NCBI RefSeq assembly: GCF_900496995.4
Contig: NC_044008.1
Location: 620,001 to 684,000 of the forward strand
Origin: Aquila chrysaetos chrysaetos
Taxonomy: Eukaryota; Chordata; Aves; Accipitriformes; Accipitridae
Direction: 5' to 3'
Length of the DNA stretch: 64,000 nucleotides
Shown: positions 23,001 through 36,400 of the stretch, one piece after another
Layout of the letters: every line of letters begins with the position of its first letter
How positions within the stretch are numbered: the first letter of the stretch is position 1
The notes under the pieces: generated by a model
Databases searched by the model: none
What the model was told of the DNA's origin: nothing
What the model saw: only the letters and a program-made list of their open reading frames with translations
Made by a program: the position numbers and the translations under genes

Positions 23001-26000
23001 TGGATCACGGTGGGATCCTGCGGGAAACACGACGGCCACGATACTCACAGGCTGCAGAGAACCATTCCATGAAGTCCTGGAGCTTCCTCGGACCCTTCCT
23101 CTTCCGCTTGCCACCGACGACGTCGTCCAGGCCGTGTGGCACCAGGAAGGGTCTCCCTGGAGGCAGGCAGAGATCAGCAGCCCTGCGCAAGTGGCACTCG
23201 GTGCCGCGGGGAGAGTCCCGTGCCGCTGCTCCAAGCGCAGCCCAGCCACCCCCGACGGTCCGGCACAGGGCAGCTGCCCCTCTCCCAGGCCCCTCTGCCC
23301 ATCATGGAGCTGGGAAAGACCCACCGTGGCTCTGGGGACGCTGAAGGACAAGTGGCTGGGAAACGGAGCCTTGCTGCCCCTGCGCAGCCGGGCCCTGCCC
23401 ATCCAGGGCAAACCGAAACCCAGGGAGCAGCCCCTCTTCCCCAGCTCCACCTCAAATACCTTTCTTAAACGGCTTGTCCTCGGAGTCACCGAAGGGGTCG
23501 AGGCTTTGCCATGGATCCAGCATCTCCTGGCAGAGGAGCGAGCAGAGATGAAGCCGGCAAAGCTCCCTGCGGCACCCTGGGGTGGGCACACGGGAGCCAC
23601 CTGGCCCCAGCAGGTCACCCCACCATCGGCACCAGTGCAGCACGGAGCATGGCGGAGAGGGCAGGGATGTCCTGGGGCTTCCCAGTGTCCCATGTGGACA
23701 GAGAGAGACTCCCCACCTCTGGGCCCCCATACCTTGAGGCGGGCTTTGGGGTCCTCGGCAGGGGCTCGCTCCCGCAGCACGTACCCCTTCGCCCAGGGCA
23801 TGCTCTGGCAGACACAGAATGAGCTGGTGAGATTCCCACAGCGCCAGGCAGCGAAGCACGGGGCTCCGGGGAAGGAGTGAGGCGGCAGCACTGCCCTGAG
23901 CCCCTGCCCACACCTACCCTCTGCACCTCAATGTGTTCGTTAGCAGCCAGAGTCATTTCCACATCGTCCTCCAGGGCCCCGGGCACGTCGTCACCTCTGC
24001 TGTCAGCATCGTCTGGTCCTGTGGCACCTGGTGGGGGGACTAAACAGTCAAACACCGTAAAAGCCTCTGGGCTCTCCCATTTCCACCCCATCTGCCGTGG
24101 AGCTCCTCCAGGGAGCCTCACTTGTCACGGCCAAGTGGCCAGCTGAAGCTGCTGAGAGGACCAGACTGCCTCGATACAAGAGGGCAGGAGCATCCCATGC
24201 GGCAGCAGCTGCCTGAAGACATACAGCCCTGCCCAGCCCGGCCAGACACACAGGCAGGAAGGACAAATGGCCAGGCCTCCCCTCAGCCCGCCGACCACGC
24301 ACATCTCACCTCTGTCTGCGGAAAAGCTCAGCGCCTGGATGGGAGCCCTGCCGGTGCTGACGCAATCCCTCCTGCTGCCAAGGACGCAGGACGGCGCTCC
24401 TGCCGAGGTGAAAGAGACAAGAGGTCACCAGCAGCCCCCCAGCAGGTGGGCTCCCACACCGCCCCTGCCTGCAGGAGCCCCAGCCACTGGCACTGACAGA
24501 GAGCAGCCTCGATGCTGCTCCTTCCCACCGGCCCCTGGCGAGCCTGACAGCCACAGGCAGGCTCCCCGCTGCAGCCAGGGAGCGGGCAGGGGGCAGCTGC
24601 CAGCATCAGCACCCTGCCCTTGCCCAGCACCTGATCACCTCCAGCAACGAGGGGCCCTGCTCTTCTGGCAGGCCGTTTTGCTGGAGGCAGGCAGCCAGCA
24701 AAGCACCCCAGGGTGCCTCCCACCTGCAGTGCTGCCTCCCGGCCAGCAGGTCCGCAGAGATCCGTGCCCCGAGTCCCCCGTACCCGCCGCTCTGCCGGGG
24801 CTCCCTTCGCGCTGCTGCTCCTGCGGGCAGATGGGGGAGAGGCCTGCCGGCTCCAGCAGAAAGGCTCCAGTGGTGTGAGGGGTGCTCATGTTCATCCGGA
24901 AATCCTTCCGGCTGGCGAGGATCTCCCCTTTCAGGCTGAGAGCAAAAACCCATCAGGGGACCCCCGAGACCAGGCTCTGCCCTGTCCTACTGGGAGCCCA
25001 GGGAGGGGGGCACTGGCCTGCCTCAGGGGGAGCCCCACTGGAGCGTCCCCAAAGCCAAAGCCCCCCTGCTCCAGGGGATGCGGGGGGGAATCATCAGCCC
25101 CAGCCCTCCCGCTGGCCATTCTCAGCTTCTCTGGCCCAGCAAAGTCACGCTCGGATTTCCCAGCATAGCCCTGGCTTGTCCCTCCCCTGGGGACCCTCCT
25201 GCCCTGCCCTCACCAGAGGGCTCCACACCTCCCAGCTGTCCAGGGCCTGTGGGATTATCCTGCCTGCCATCCAGTTTTAACTGGGAAAGCACTGCTTCCT
25301 TGGCTAAGGCACAGGGAAAGCCCAACCCTACTACAACAACGGGAGTGGGGGGTGACACCAAGTAAACCCATGGGAAGCGGCTGAGGAGCACGGCAAGGGG
25401 GCTTTCACCTGAACAGAGGGTTGTCCCTCTTGTCAGCCTCTTCCGGGGGGACCAAAGACATCGGAGTCAAGGGAATGACGTTCACAGTCTGCAAAGGCAA
25501 GCAGGGTGGGATGGAGACCGGGGAAGGCGCCCAGCACGGCACAGTGCTGCCTGGGTGCCACCGTCCCCACAGAGCCTGGCTGGGATGGCAGCTGGCCCTG
25601 GGCACCCGTGGGATTCATCTGGGAAAACCCTGACGCAGGGAGGGACAGAAAAGGAGGAGAGTGGCTTCTCTTACTTTGGGCTGATGATCCTTCTTCATGT
25701 CCACATTCACCTGGCTGCTGTCCCCGATGTCGTCCAGGGAGAGGAACTGCTGAGAGAGCCCCACCAGCGGTCACCCCGGCTCAGCCTGCCGGGCTGCACC
25801 GCCACCGAGGGACCCTAACCCTCCCACAGCTGCACCACGCAGGCGGGACAGACCCAGTGGCAGAGACGATGGAGCTGCAGCTTTTGAGCTGCTGTAGCAG
25901 GGCAGGAGTGGGGCTGTGGCGTGCAGCACTGTGTGGGCAGCACCCACCGGGCAGGAGGAAAGCAAGGAAGGAATGAAGGTGCCCGCTCCCACGAGAAAGG

Positions 26001-29000
26001 TCCAGCCCAGGCAGCCGCCGCACTCCTGGGGGACAGAGTCCCGAGAGATAGCCCAAGTTAAGGATTAAGGGAAGGAAGGCTAAGCCCAGGGTGGGTGGGG
26101 GGAGGTCCCCACACGCTGCACAGGGGCTAGCTCTTCTCCAGGAGGGCTGCGAGGTAGCGGTTGATGTCCTGTGGAGGCCAGCACAGCAGTGTCGTGACAA
26201 AAAGCTCACCAAGTCCTCCCACCGTGCCCAGGGGTAGATGTGGGGCTAAATGCCCCGCTGCTAGGGAACAGCAGGAAAGCATACACAGGAGACGGCAGCC
26301 ACAGCGCCAGTCAGAAAGGGGGGAGCGCTGGGGGCACCCCCCGCTGCCTGCAGCCCCCTCGTACCCTTGCAGCCCAGCAGCCGAAACCAGCTCTGCCTGC
26401 GCACGCAAGCCACCGAGTGCTCCGCTCCCCACGCCGCGACGGGGCACAGACACCCCTCTCACCTCCTCCTCATCAGCCCCAAAGCTCGCGTCAGTATCTT
26501 TGCCATCCTGCTGCACGGAGCTGGGCTGTTTTTCCCGCCTGAGTCAGGGAGCAAAACACATGGTCAGGATCTGCCCGGGGCAGCAGGGAAGGGCTGGAGG
26601 CGAAGTGGCAGCAGGTTCCCTCCAACCCCACTGCAGCCGCTCTAAGCAGGAGCGTGCCACGGCACTACGGACAGCACGGAGAGATGACGGTGCGACCGCC
26701 GGCACCACCAGAGAGCTGTGCCATCAGCACACTCGAGCTAATGCGCTCTTGGTGCTCCTCTGCGCCTGCCCAGGAGGGCAGTGGGGGGCTGCAAAGGAAT
26801 TGGGGCTTGTGGGAAGAGGGGATCCAGCCTGCCCGACAAAAACAAAAACATCCTGCCAATTCCAGCTCAGAAGCTCTGTTACAGAAACAGAAGGGAACGT
26901 TTCACTTCAATGCCAAAGGCACAGAAATAATTGTCAGAGACTTTCAGAAACCTCCGCAGCGGCTTCGCCTTGCTCCAGCCTGAGCAGAGCAGCTTTCAGG
27001 TCCTCTGCCTCGGCCTCCCCAAACAACTGGCAATATTTCCTTACAAGCAGGGCTCACGGCTGGGCAGGGAGGTTCCTTCAGGAAGCTCATTTGCATGGTT
27101 GGAGCCAAGCAGTTGTTCGGAGCGAGGTGCAGCACAAAACCCCCATCTTTCCCCAAATCCCCAGTCTGAGCGCAGACAGAAGGGTGCTGTTAGCCGACCT
27201 CTCCTCAGTGGAGAGCATGTTCAGAGCTGGCGCCAGGCTGGCAACAGGCAAGTTACGCAAGGCATCTTGGAGAGCTGCAGCGGCAGAGCCCCACTTTCAG
27301 CAATAAGGGGAAGAATAAATCCCAAGCTGCTTTGCCACACGAGACAGTTTATTCTCTGCTAAGATTTACTCTGCGGGACGCTGGGCGCTGCCCTCTCCTT
27401 ACACAACAGCAAAGCACTGCAGCAAGAAACCACAGGATGATGCCACTGGAAGAGCACATGGGGATGAGCATCGCCCCAGGCACTCTGGGCTGAAGCAAGT
27501 CCCACCAGGGGACTTTTCTGCAGCCACAACAATCCTTCTGCTTCAAAGAACTTTTTACAGGGCTGGAGACTGATGCGGCAATAGATTTGTTTGGTTTTTT
27601 AAAGCGATGATTGCCTAGTGGCAGAGTGGTGAGTAGCAGCAGAAGCAAGGCTCAGAGCGGGAGTGGGGTCACGAACCTTCCCACAGGCTCTCTCTGCAGG
27701 TGGAGGGCACAGTTTCGTCCCCAAGAGGACGCACAGCTCATGAGTTCTCGGGGCAAGCACTACTGAACTTCGGCAAGAAAGAAAGCAGGGAAGAGCTTGG
27801 GCCTTAACATGACGCAGAGGGAAAGAGCAGCAAGGCAGGAGCACGTGGCAGCATTTTCTGCCAAGGCAGCAATGGAGCGCTGGAGGGGAGCAGCCCTGAG
27901 CCCCTGGAAAAGCTGCCTCCCAGGGGGTGGGGGGAGCTCTACTTACTTTTTATTGGAGATGAAGTCGAGCATCTGGTAGACCAGCAAGTAGAGATACTCC
28001 ACCTGCAGAATAGCAACCAGACTCTTGGAGAAGGAGAAAGCAGCTCCCAGAAAAGCTACTCCAGTTGATGCCGGGATGAACCACCACCCTCCCCTTGTCC
28101 CCAGGCAGCTGGAGTTTAATTTCTTGATAACTTTGTTATTCTTTTCACTGTTGAAGCCATTCTGAGGCCAGATTTGGGGAAGCAGGGTTTTTGTATTCCA
28201 CCCTCTAAAGTGCTGAACAGCAAAATTCTTGCTCTTTTCCAGGCTGTTGACCCCAACATGTATAAAGGGGTTGAGTTTAGGAATTATAAATTTATATACT
28301 TTCATTTCCATTAGTCATTATTACATTCAAGTCTTTCATATTCCCAGAGCAGCCCCCGTGGAGCTCAGCCTCAGGACTACCGGCTGAGGGATCACAGAAC
28401 GGGCAGGGCGACAGGACCAGGGCCACGACTCAGCAGTCGCTGCCGGCCTCCTCACCTTCCTACTGTAGACGCAGGCGGAGCCCTGGATCAGCAGGGCCGC
28501 TTCTACGAAGTTCATGGTGGTTTTGCCATTGTCAAAGGAAATGCAGATTTGATCCAGCTGCAAAATACGCAAAAGAAGGAAAATGAAACGCAGATTCACA
28601 GGCTGGATTTGAGGGTAGCACAGGGAGAGGGAAGAGTCAAGCATGCCAGCAGCACACAGGGAGGGGGGGGGGCTGCGGGGGTGCAGACAGAAGGCCGGCC
28701 CGCTGTCGTGGTTTAACCCCAGCCAGCAACTAAGCACCACGCAGCCGCTCACTCACTCCCCCCCCACCCAGTGGGATGGGGAAGAAAATTGGGGAAAAGA
28801 AGTAAAACTCGTGGGTTGAGATAAGAACGGTTTAATAGAACAGAAAAGAAGAAACTAATAATGATAATGATAACACTAATAAAATGACAATAATAATAAT
28901 AAAAGGATTGGAAGATACAAATGATGCACAATGCAATTGCTCACCACCCACCGATCGACGCCCAGTTAGTCCCCGAGCGGCAATCCCCCCACCCCACTCC

Positions 29001-29472
29001 CCCCAGTTTATATACTGGGCATGACATCACACAGTATGGAAAACCCCTCTGGCCAGTTTGGGTCAGCTGTCCCGGCTGTGTCCCCTCCCAGCTTCTTGTG
29101 TCCCTCCAGCTTTCTCACTGGCTGGGCGTGAGAAGCTGAAAAAATCTTTGAATTTAGGCTAAATATTACTCAGCAACAACTGAAAACATCAGTGTGTTAT
29201 CAACATTCTTCTCACACTGAACTCAAAACGTAGCACTGTACCAGCTGCTAGGAAGACAATTAACTCTATCCCAGCTGAAACTAGGACACCCGCGCAGGCA
29301 GGGCTGAAGGGCGTCACCCTCGACCTCCCCAACCCAGCGCAGGGGACGTAGGGCCCCCCCTTACCTCCTCCAGGTACTCCCCAAGCTGGGCAGCCACATC
29401 CACCTCCCAGTTCTTGGTGAGGTCGCGGATGGGCTGCAGGAGGTGCAGGAAGCGTGATTCCACCTCCGCCAT
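20099..29472 (-). CDS. NCAPH2: Condensin-2 complex subunit H2
   Basis: Kleisin subunit of condensin II, which shapes mitotic chromosomes in the nucleus. There are 20 coding exons on the minus strand: 29472-29365, 28557-28456, 28002-27947, 26538-26463, 25746-25675, 25488-25409, 24935-24784, 24399-24310, 24027-23918, 23804-23733, 23526-23460, 23156-23049, 22211-22158, 21521-21451, 21266-21185, 21027-20962, 20814-20762, 20655-20554, 20470-20321 and 20236-20099. All phases join, giving 602 aa (human 605). Conserved parts are the N terminus ([20 protein letters not shown]), [16 protein letters not shown], the central [11 protein letters not shown] and KRKRKG-KLQDF, and the C-terminal winged-helix region ([36 protein letters not shown]). 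The intron after 20554 has a GC donor. A solo LTR sits in intron 1. The start lies in a CpG-rich promoter shared with LMF2. Confidence 0.96.
28704..29288 (-). mobile_element. Solitary endogenous-retrovirus LTR with 5-bp target duplication
   Basis: LTR of 585 bp, same family and orientation as 13648-14220, inserted in intron 1 of NCAPH2 and in the same direction as that gene. It is flanked by CCCGC on both sides (28699-28703 and 29289-29293). Inside, a TATA box (TATATAA on the minus strand, near 29009-29017) and an A/T-rich poly(A) region can be seen. No internal coding part remains. Small divergence from the sister copy suggests both are of moderate age. Confidence 0.9.
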
Positions 29473-29700
29473 AGCGGCAGCTCCCAGCAGAGGAGCTCAC
29501 AGCCTGCTCAGCAGCTGGGGAGATCTGCAGGGTCTTTAAACAGGCTTAAACCACCTGTTTCTCAACAGATGATCCCGTGGGTGACATCTGAGGGTTGCAG
29601 GTCACTTAGAGTTGGGTGCAGTTGATGCCTTGTGGTAGTCAACTAGTGTAGAAATCTGAAGTCAACTGGATTCCAACAGAAATATAAATTTTCAGTAAAC

Positions 29701-30071
29701 ACAGAATCATTTAGGGTGGAAAAAACCCTTAAGCTCATCAAGTCCAACCGTTAACCCAGCACTGCCAAGTCCACCACTAAACCACGTCCCTAAGCACCAT
29801 GTCTACACATCTGTTAAACACCTCCAGGGATGGTGACTCCACCACTTCCCTGGGCAGCCTGCGCCAGGGCTTGACAACCCTTTCGGTGAAGACATTTTTC
29901 CCAATATCCAATCTAAACCTCCCCTGGCACAACTTGAGACCATTTCCTCTCCTCTTATCGCTTGTTACTTGGGAGACAAGACCGACCCCCACCTCGCTAC
30001 AACCTCCTGTCAGGTAGCTGTGGAGAGCGACGAGGTCTCCCCTCAGCCTCACAAAAAAAAAAAAAAAAAAA
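29701..30071 (-). mobile_element. CR1 LINE 3' fragment ending in an A19 tract
   Basis: A CR1 3' end in minus orientation (CCACCACTTCCCTGGGCAGC, AATATCCAATCTAAACCTCC, GTTACTTGGGAGACAAGACC on the plus strand). It ends at its 5'-truncated side in 19 A on the plus strand (30053-30071). It lies between the NCAPH2 and LMF2 start codons, next to their shared promoter. Confidence 0.9.
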
Positions 30072-30462
30072 GCAGAACACCACCAGACGAGCACCCGAGA
30101 ACCCAGAACCAGAAAACCAACGCCGTCTTTCACCTCGCCAGAGCAGCCGGAGATCAAGCCGCACACAAAAACCGCCGGGACAGCCGAGCCACTCCGAGAC
30201 AAAACACCAGCACCAAACCCGCCCGCCCCAGGCGGACGCTGCCCGCAGCCGCGGGCTCCCCGGGGCGGGTGCAGGGTCCCGGCGGGACCAACCCCCAATC
30301 CCGCCCGTCACCAGACCCCGCCGCCGGCGGCAGCGGCGGCGATCCCCCTCCCCGCCGCCATTTTGTCTTTCCCGCCCGACGTGAGGCGCGCGGGGCTGCT
30401 GCGCGCTGACGCCTGTGCGTGCTGACGTAAGCGTGCGCGCTGAGGTCGCTCAGCGGCCCGCC
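30072..30462. promoter_or_regulatory. Bidirectional NCAPH2/LMF2 promoter, CpG-rich
   Basis: This GC- and CpG-rich stretch lies between the CR1 and the LMF2 ATG, within the 990 bp separating two divergent start codons. A YY1-like GCCGCCATTTTG is at 30354-30365 and a CRE/ATF-like TGACGTAA at 30423-30430, followed by GCGTGCGCGC, which resembles an NRF1 half. No TATA box is seen. Confidence 0.55.
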
Positions 30463-33400
30463 ATGGGGGAACCGCCGCGGCGGCCGCGGTCGTTGTTCCT
30501 GGCCGGGCTGGCCGCTGCCTACCTCGCCGCCTTCGCTTCGCTCTACGTTCAGATCCCTGGTACGGCGGCGGCGGCGGAGGGGGGGGGGGGGTGCGCCCGT
30601 CCCCGGGCTTGGGGTGTGGGGGGGGGGGGGGGGCGGCTGGTTAGGCCCCACCGGCGGAGCCCGGGCTGCAACGGGTGCTGGAGGCGGGGGGGGTGTCTCG
30701 GTGGGGCCGGGATGGCTGAGCTGTGCAGTGAAGAGCTGCCGAGGCCGGCCCTCCATGGGGAGAGGGTCCTTCCCCCCCCCTCTCCGCCGCCCCCCCACAC
30801 CAAGGGAGGGGTGGGGGGGGGTCCAGGGGTTGCTCCAGACCCTTGCACCCCCACCCCGGGAGCACCCTGACAGAGTTCTGCCCGCACAGATCTCCCCTGC
30901 CTGCAGCAGGCAGGGCGTTTGTCTCCCTTCTACGTGGCCAGGCTGGGTCTGGCAGCCGCTGGGTTCCACGTGGGTTCTTCCCGTTGCTGCTCCGTTCCCT
31001 GTTCCGTGAGGAAACAGGGAAGCTAGTGTGCAGGGAGAACTAACTGGAATCCCCACCTCCCTGCCAGCGCCTCGACGAGCTCTGCGGTAGCCCCCCTGCT
31101 CGTCGTGGTGCTGGCGGGGGGGGGGGCTTCCCAGTTCTGCTGCCCCAGACTCATGGGGAGGCTTTGTCGCCACTGTCACTATCCCGTTTCCAGGGCTATA
31201 TGGGAGAGATGGCATCCTGCCGGCCCGCAAAGTGTTACGCCTCAGCGGGAAGGGGCTATGGGAACAACTACGGGATTTTCCCACCTTGTTGTGGCTCAGT
31301 CCCCGCCTGGGTTTGGATACGGAGCTGGGGATGGAGCTGCTCTGCCTCCTCGGCATCCTCGCCTCCTTCGGCGCCTTGCTGTTCGAGCCCCTGCGGGACA
31401 GCCTGCTCTTTGCCCTGCTCTGGGTGCTCTATCTCTCGCTTTACCAGGTATGAGATCGGTGGGGCTTGTGGTGCCCTAGAGGGGTTAGAGCTGGGACCTA
31501 GGAGGGCGAGGGGGTGATGTTCTTGCGTTAGCATCATCCTACAAGCTCCTTGGCACGCTCAGCTTCCCTCATGGCACTGGGGGAAGGTGCTGGCAGTTCC
31601 CTGGCTCGTGGAGGGGAGGTACAGCCCCATGCTTGTGCCGGTTCTCAGTGCCTTCCCTGGGATAAAACCCTCCCAGACTTGCCTGCAAAGCCAATTCCCA
31701 CACCTCTGGCCCCTGCCCGCCCACAGTCTTGCCAAGCCCTCCCGGGGCCCTTGTCCCACACGCCAAGCCCTTTCCCCGTGTCCCCTGAGAGCTCTGTGCC
31801 CCCCAGCCACGAATCCGCCCCCCTGAGCCATTTGCGCTCGCTGCCGGCGCTGGCAGCTTGGTGCAGAGGAGCTCGGGTGAGTCAGAGCCTGCTAGCGCAA
31901 GCCGCAGCAGGAGGAGGGTTTCTCTTCCCTCTGAAACCAGGGGAATTAAAGAGGAAAAACCCGCCTGTGCTTGGAGATCCCTCTCGGCCTGGGTGGCTGT
32001 TACCCCAGGCAGGAGCTCTCCTGCCCTGCCAGAAGGCAGCCCGGGTGGCTGGCAGTGTCGGCAGCCCTCACTGGTCCCTCCTGCCAGGGTTCAGGCCGTG
32101 TCCAGCACCGGTGGCTGCAGGGAACAGTGTTGAGAGGCCAGAAAAGTGAGGTGCCAACCATGGGAGTGGAGTTTCTCCCGTGCTGGGGGGCTACCCTGTG
32201 GCGCCGTTACCCCGTCCCCTTTGTCCTGCTCACGGTCTCGTTGGCACACAGCCGTGCCGTTGTGAGCAGCTCCCCTCACACGGGCAGCCCTGCTGAGCTG
32301 TGTGGCCCGTGTTTGGGGCCCAAGGGGGAGACAGGGTGGGAGCCGGGGCTCTGGAGTGACTCACTGCCTCGGCAGGGAGAGGAAGCAGCATTCACAGCTT
32401 TGCGGGGCCGGGGAGCCCTGGGTGACTCCCACCCACAGGGACTCTTGTTTCCCAGCACATGGCTGCGGGGCTGCTGTGCCATGCCACAGCGTGCATGGCT
32501 CTGCCTCCTCCCAGCCCCGTGTGCCAGCCCGGCTTTCCTCTCCTCGCTCCCTTTTAAGGTGATGCTGGAGAGAAAGTCCCTGCTCCTCCCTAGCGCCAGT
32601 CTCCCTCCCCTCCAGCCCTCTGCCCTGCCGCCAGCTGGGTCTGCAGCCTGGTCTGCTGTCGAGCACCACTCTGGGCCCGGCTGCAGGCAGGAGGGACAGT
32701 GCCCAGGGCTGGGAGCACCCAGGCAGCAAGGCAGCATGGAGCAGGGCTCCCCTGCAGCCCCCCAGCCCTGACCTGGTGCCTTCCTCCACCTTGCGAGTGA
32801 CGCTACTGCGCCTGGGGCATAGCCCTGGACACCGGAGCGGTTCCAGGCTGTGGTTCCCGGCATGGCCGCCTCCCCGGCACACCTAACCGGGGACCATCCT
32901 CCTTCTCTGCCCCCAGCAGTGCCTCCGTGGCATCTTGGTGCTGCTGCTCTCAGCAGCAAGTTGAGGCCGCTGCTCTGCTCCTTGGGTTTGGCCCGTAGCC
33001 CAGTCGTGGGAAAGGAGCTGCCAGCGGCACCGAGGGGGAGCCAGGAGGGATCTGCGGCCGCTCCTCGGCCCTTCTGCCCCCTCCCTGCAGGGTGGGTGTG
33101 GGGAAGGGAGCGGGGTCCAAACCTGCGCCCTGCTCACTGCTCTGCTCCCTCTCTCCGCAGGTGGGGCAGGTCTTCCTCTACTTCCAATGGTAAGTCAGCC
33201 CTGCATCCGCGCTTCCAGCGCGCGTGCCCTGGGCAGGGGGCTGCTGCAGGGGCTCCGTGCGGATGGAGCTGTCCTGTCCCCACTTCGACTGGGCCGTGGC
33301 TCGCCCAAAACCCAGGGCAGGGAGGGTTGGGTGCGGAGAGCTGTCCCCTCTGCGGGAAGCAGCGGCAGGCCCCTCGGCACCCTGGGGTCTCAGTGCCAGC

Positions 33401-36400
33401 ACAGCCGGGACAGGAGCTGGCTCCCCCAAGGGGTCTGCAGCCCCAGGGTGGCGGTGGAGGACAGCGGTGTTCCCCACAGGGATAGCCTCCTGCTGGAAGC
33501 GGGATTCCTGGCGGTGCTGGTGGCCCCCCTGCGCCTGCTGAAGTGGCGGTCCACGGCCTGGCGCGCCCACGACGGCATCACCTTCTGGCTGGTGCGCTGG
33601 CTCCTCTTCCGGCTGATGTTCGCCTCCGGCGTGGTGAAGCTGACCAGCCGCTGCCCCACCTGGTGGGGGCTCACAGGTGAGGGGTGCCGCGGGTTGTGGG
33701 GTGTCATGGGCTTTGGGGCACCCCTCCCAGGCAGGGGGAGTGGGGGCATTGCTCCAAGCCTCAGGCTGTGCCTCCCATGCCCCGTAGGCAGCTGCAGGGC
33801 TCTGGGCAGCTCCTGCTGGCACCTCTCCCATGTTCGGCACAGCTCTGTGACGGCTCTGCCTGCTCCGACTCGTGTCCCCGCTCCCCTCTCTGCACCCCTG
33901 ACCCCTCCTGTCCCCCCCCCAGCTCTCACCTATCACTACGAGACCCAGTGCATCCCCACGCCGGGTGCCTGGTTTGCCCACCAGCTGCCCGTCTGGTTCC
34001 AGAAGTTCAGTGTGGTGGCCACCTACGTCATCGAGATCGCCATCCCGCTCCTCTTCTTCGCACCCATCCGCCGCCTCCGGCTCTTTGCCTTCTACAGCCA
34101 GGTGGGTGGGCAGAGCCAGAGCCCCCCTTCCTGCCTCTCCTGCCGCCAGGTCCTGTGGGGCTCCCTAGGGGCAGGGGGACCGGCTTGGTCTGTGGGCAGG
34201 ACAGGCTCCTCGCTCTGCGGGCTCTTGCAGGCAGGACTACCCCGGGTGCTGGGAGCTGGACACTGGGGTGGTCCCCCAGGCAGTCAGCTCAGCGCTGTGA
34301 CACCCCAGCCCTGCCTTCGCTCCTCCCCAGGTCCTGCTGCAGGTCCTCATCATCCTCACGGGTAACTACAACTTCTTCAACATGCTCACCATCGTCCTGG
34401 CCTTCTCTCTGCTGGATGAGGAGCACGTGGGGCACTGGCTGGGGCGCAGCAAGAAGAGGCACGCCAGCAGTGAGTCCCTGGGAGCCCTGTTTTGGTGGGG
34501 TGGGGTCCAGTTTCTGCTGTGCCTGGGGTGGGGAGGGGACAGGCCACCATCGCTGACCACCCCTGTCCGGGTGTGACAGCGAGAGGCGGCATTCTGGCCA
34601 CCTGCAGCTGCCCTCTGGCTCGGTGCTGTGAGAGCTACTGCCAGCACGGCTGCCTCGCCTGCCCCTGGGGTGGGGGTCTGTGCCCGTGGGGTGCTCAAGC
34701 TGGGTCCCCTGTGAAGCAGCGTGTTGGCTTCTGCCGCGGGATGTGCTCAGCGCTGCCCGCTCGCCCTCTCCCTGCCTGGACTCGGTGCGGTTTGCGCCCC
34801 TCCGTGCCACGGTGGGTTGGGCTTGCTGAGCCCCCGGCGTTCAGCGGCCCTGGTCTGTCGCAGCCTGGCCCCCCAGCCTGCGGTCCCTCCTCTCCACCCT
34901 GCTGGAGATGAGCACCTATGGCTTCCTGCTCTACTGGAGCATCCAGTACTTCAGCCTGGAGATCAACTGGGAGAAGAGGCTGCTGGACTCCAAAGTGGGT
35001 ATGTCACGGCCAGGCCCACGGGGGCTGTCAGCCCGTTGTCCCCATGGCCCAGTGGCAGCACCTGGGCTCCTGCACCCCCAGTGGCTCTTGGGGCAGGAGG
35101 GGCTCCTCTCTGACCCTGTGGGTTTTCCTTCACTCCAGCCTTCACCTATCACGAGTTCACGACGTGGCTGCGGGCAGTGACCCTGCCCCTGGTGGGGCTG
35201 GGCTTCCTCTCGCTCTCCTGGGAGATCCTCTATGCCATGTACAGGTGCGTGACGGGGGGGGTGACAGGGTCCGTTCCCCCTGCCGGGCCTCGTAGCTCTG
35301 CCATGACAGCTGAGCAGGAACGGGGCAGCCGGTGTGGGTGGCCTGGTGCCACCCCCAAGGGTGCCATTCGTGCGTGCAGGGATGCTTGGATCTTGTGGGC
35401 ACTGGGGGAGCTGGTGTGGGGTGCTTGGAGCCAGGCAGAGGGCTGGACCCTGGGGCTGTGTGGGGTGGGTGCCCAGTTCGGGGGTGCTGGGTGAGTTAGG
35501 AGGGATTTTCCTCTGCAGCGTTGGAGCGGGGCTGAGCCCTCTACCACTTTGGGCACAGCATGGGTTGCTCTGAACCCTGCAGCTGACAGCCAGAGCTCCA
35601 GACTGCGGTGCTGTGCAGCTCTGATCTGTTTCTCCCCCCCACCTCGCAGGTGTGCCTGCGTCCGCGGCTGCTTCTGGAAGCTCTGGGCCACGCTGCAGTG
35701 GGCCGTCTTCGCCACAGCAACCATGGGGATGTTTGCCATCAGCTTGGTGAGTGGGTGGGAAGTGTCTGGGGAGGGCAGGAGACAACAGAGCATGCATTTG
35801 TCTTGGCGTATGGGGAGCGGGAAGCTCAGCCTGGGCCCCCCCCAAGCTGCTCCTAGCCGTGGTGACAGAGCCACTCTCTGCCACTCCCTAGGTGCCCTTC
35901 ACCTACATTGACTACGAGTCCAACGGCAAGCTGTGGCCCGGCATCCACCAGATGTTCAACGCGGTCGAACGCTTCCAGGTGGTGAACTCCTACGGGCTCT
36001 TCCGCAGGATGACGGGCGTCGGGGGGCGGCCCGAGGTGGTGCTGGAGGGCAGCTATGACAAGCAGACCTGGATGGTGAGCCACCATTACATAGAATCACA
36101 GAATCATTTAGGTTGGAAAAGACCCTTAAGATCATTGAGTCTGATTGTAAATCTAGCACTGCCAAGTCCACCACTAACCCGTGTCCCTAGGCACCACATC
36201 TACACGTCTTTTAAATACCTCCAGGCATGGTGACTCCACCACTTCCCTGGGCAGCCTGTGCCAGTGCTTCACAACCCTTTCAGTGAATAAATTTTTCCTA
36301 ATATCCAATCTAAACCTCCCCTGGCACGATTTGAGGCTGTTTACTCTCGTCCTATCACTTGTTACTTGGGAGAAGAGTTTGACCCCCACCTCTCTACAGC

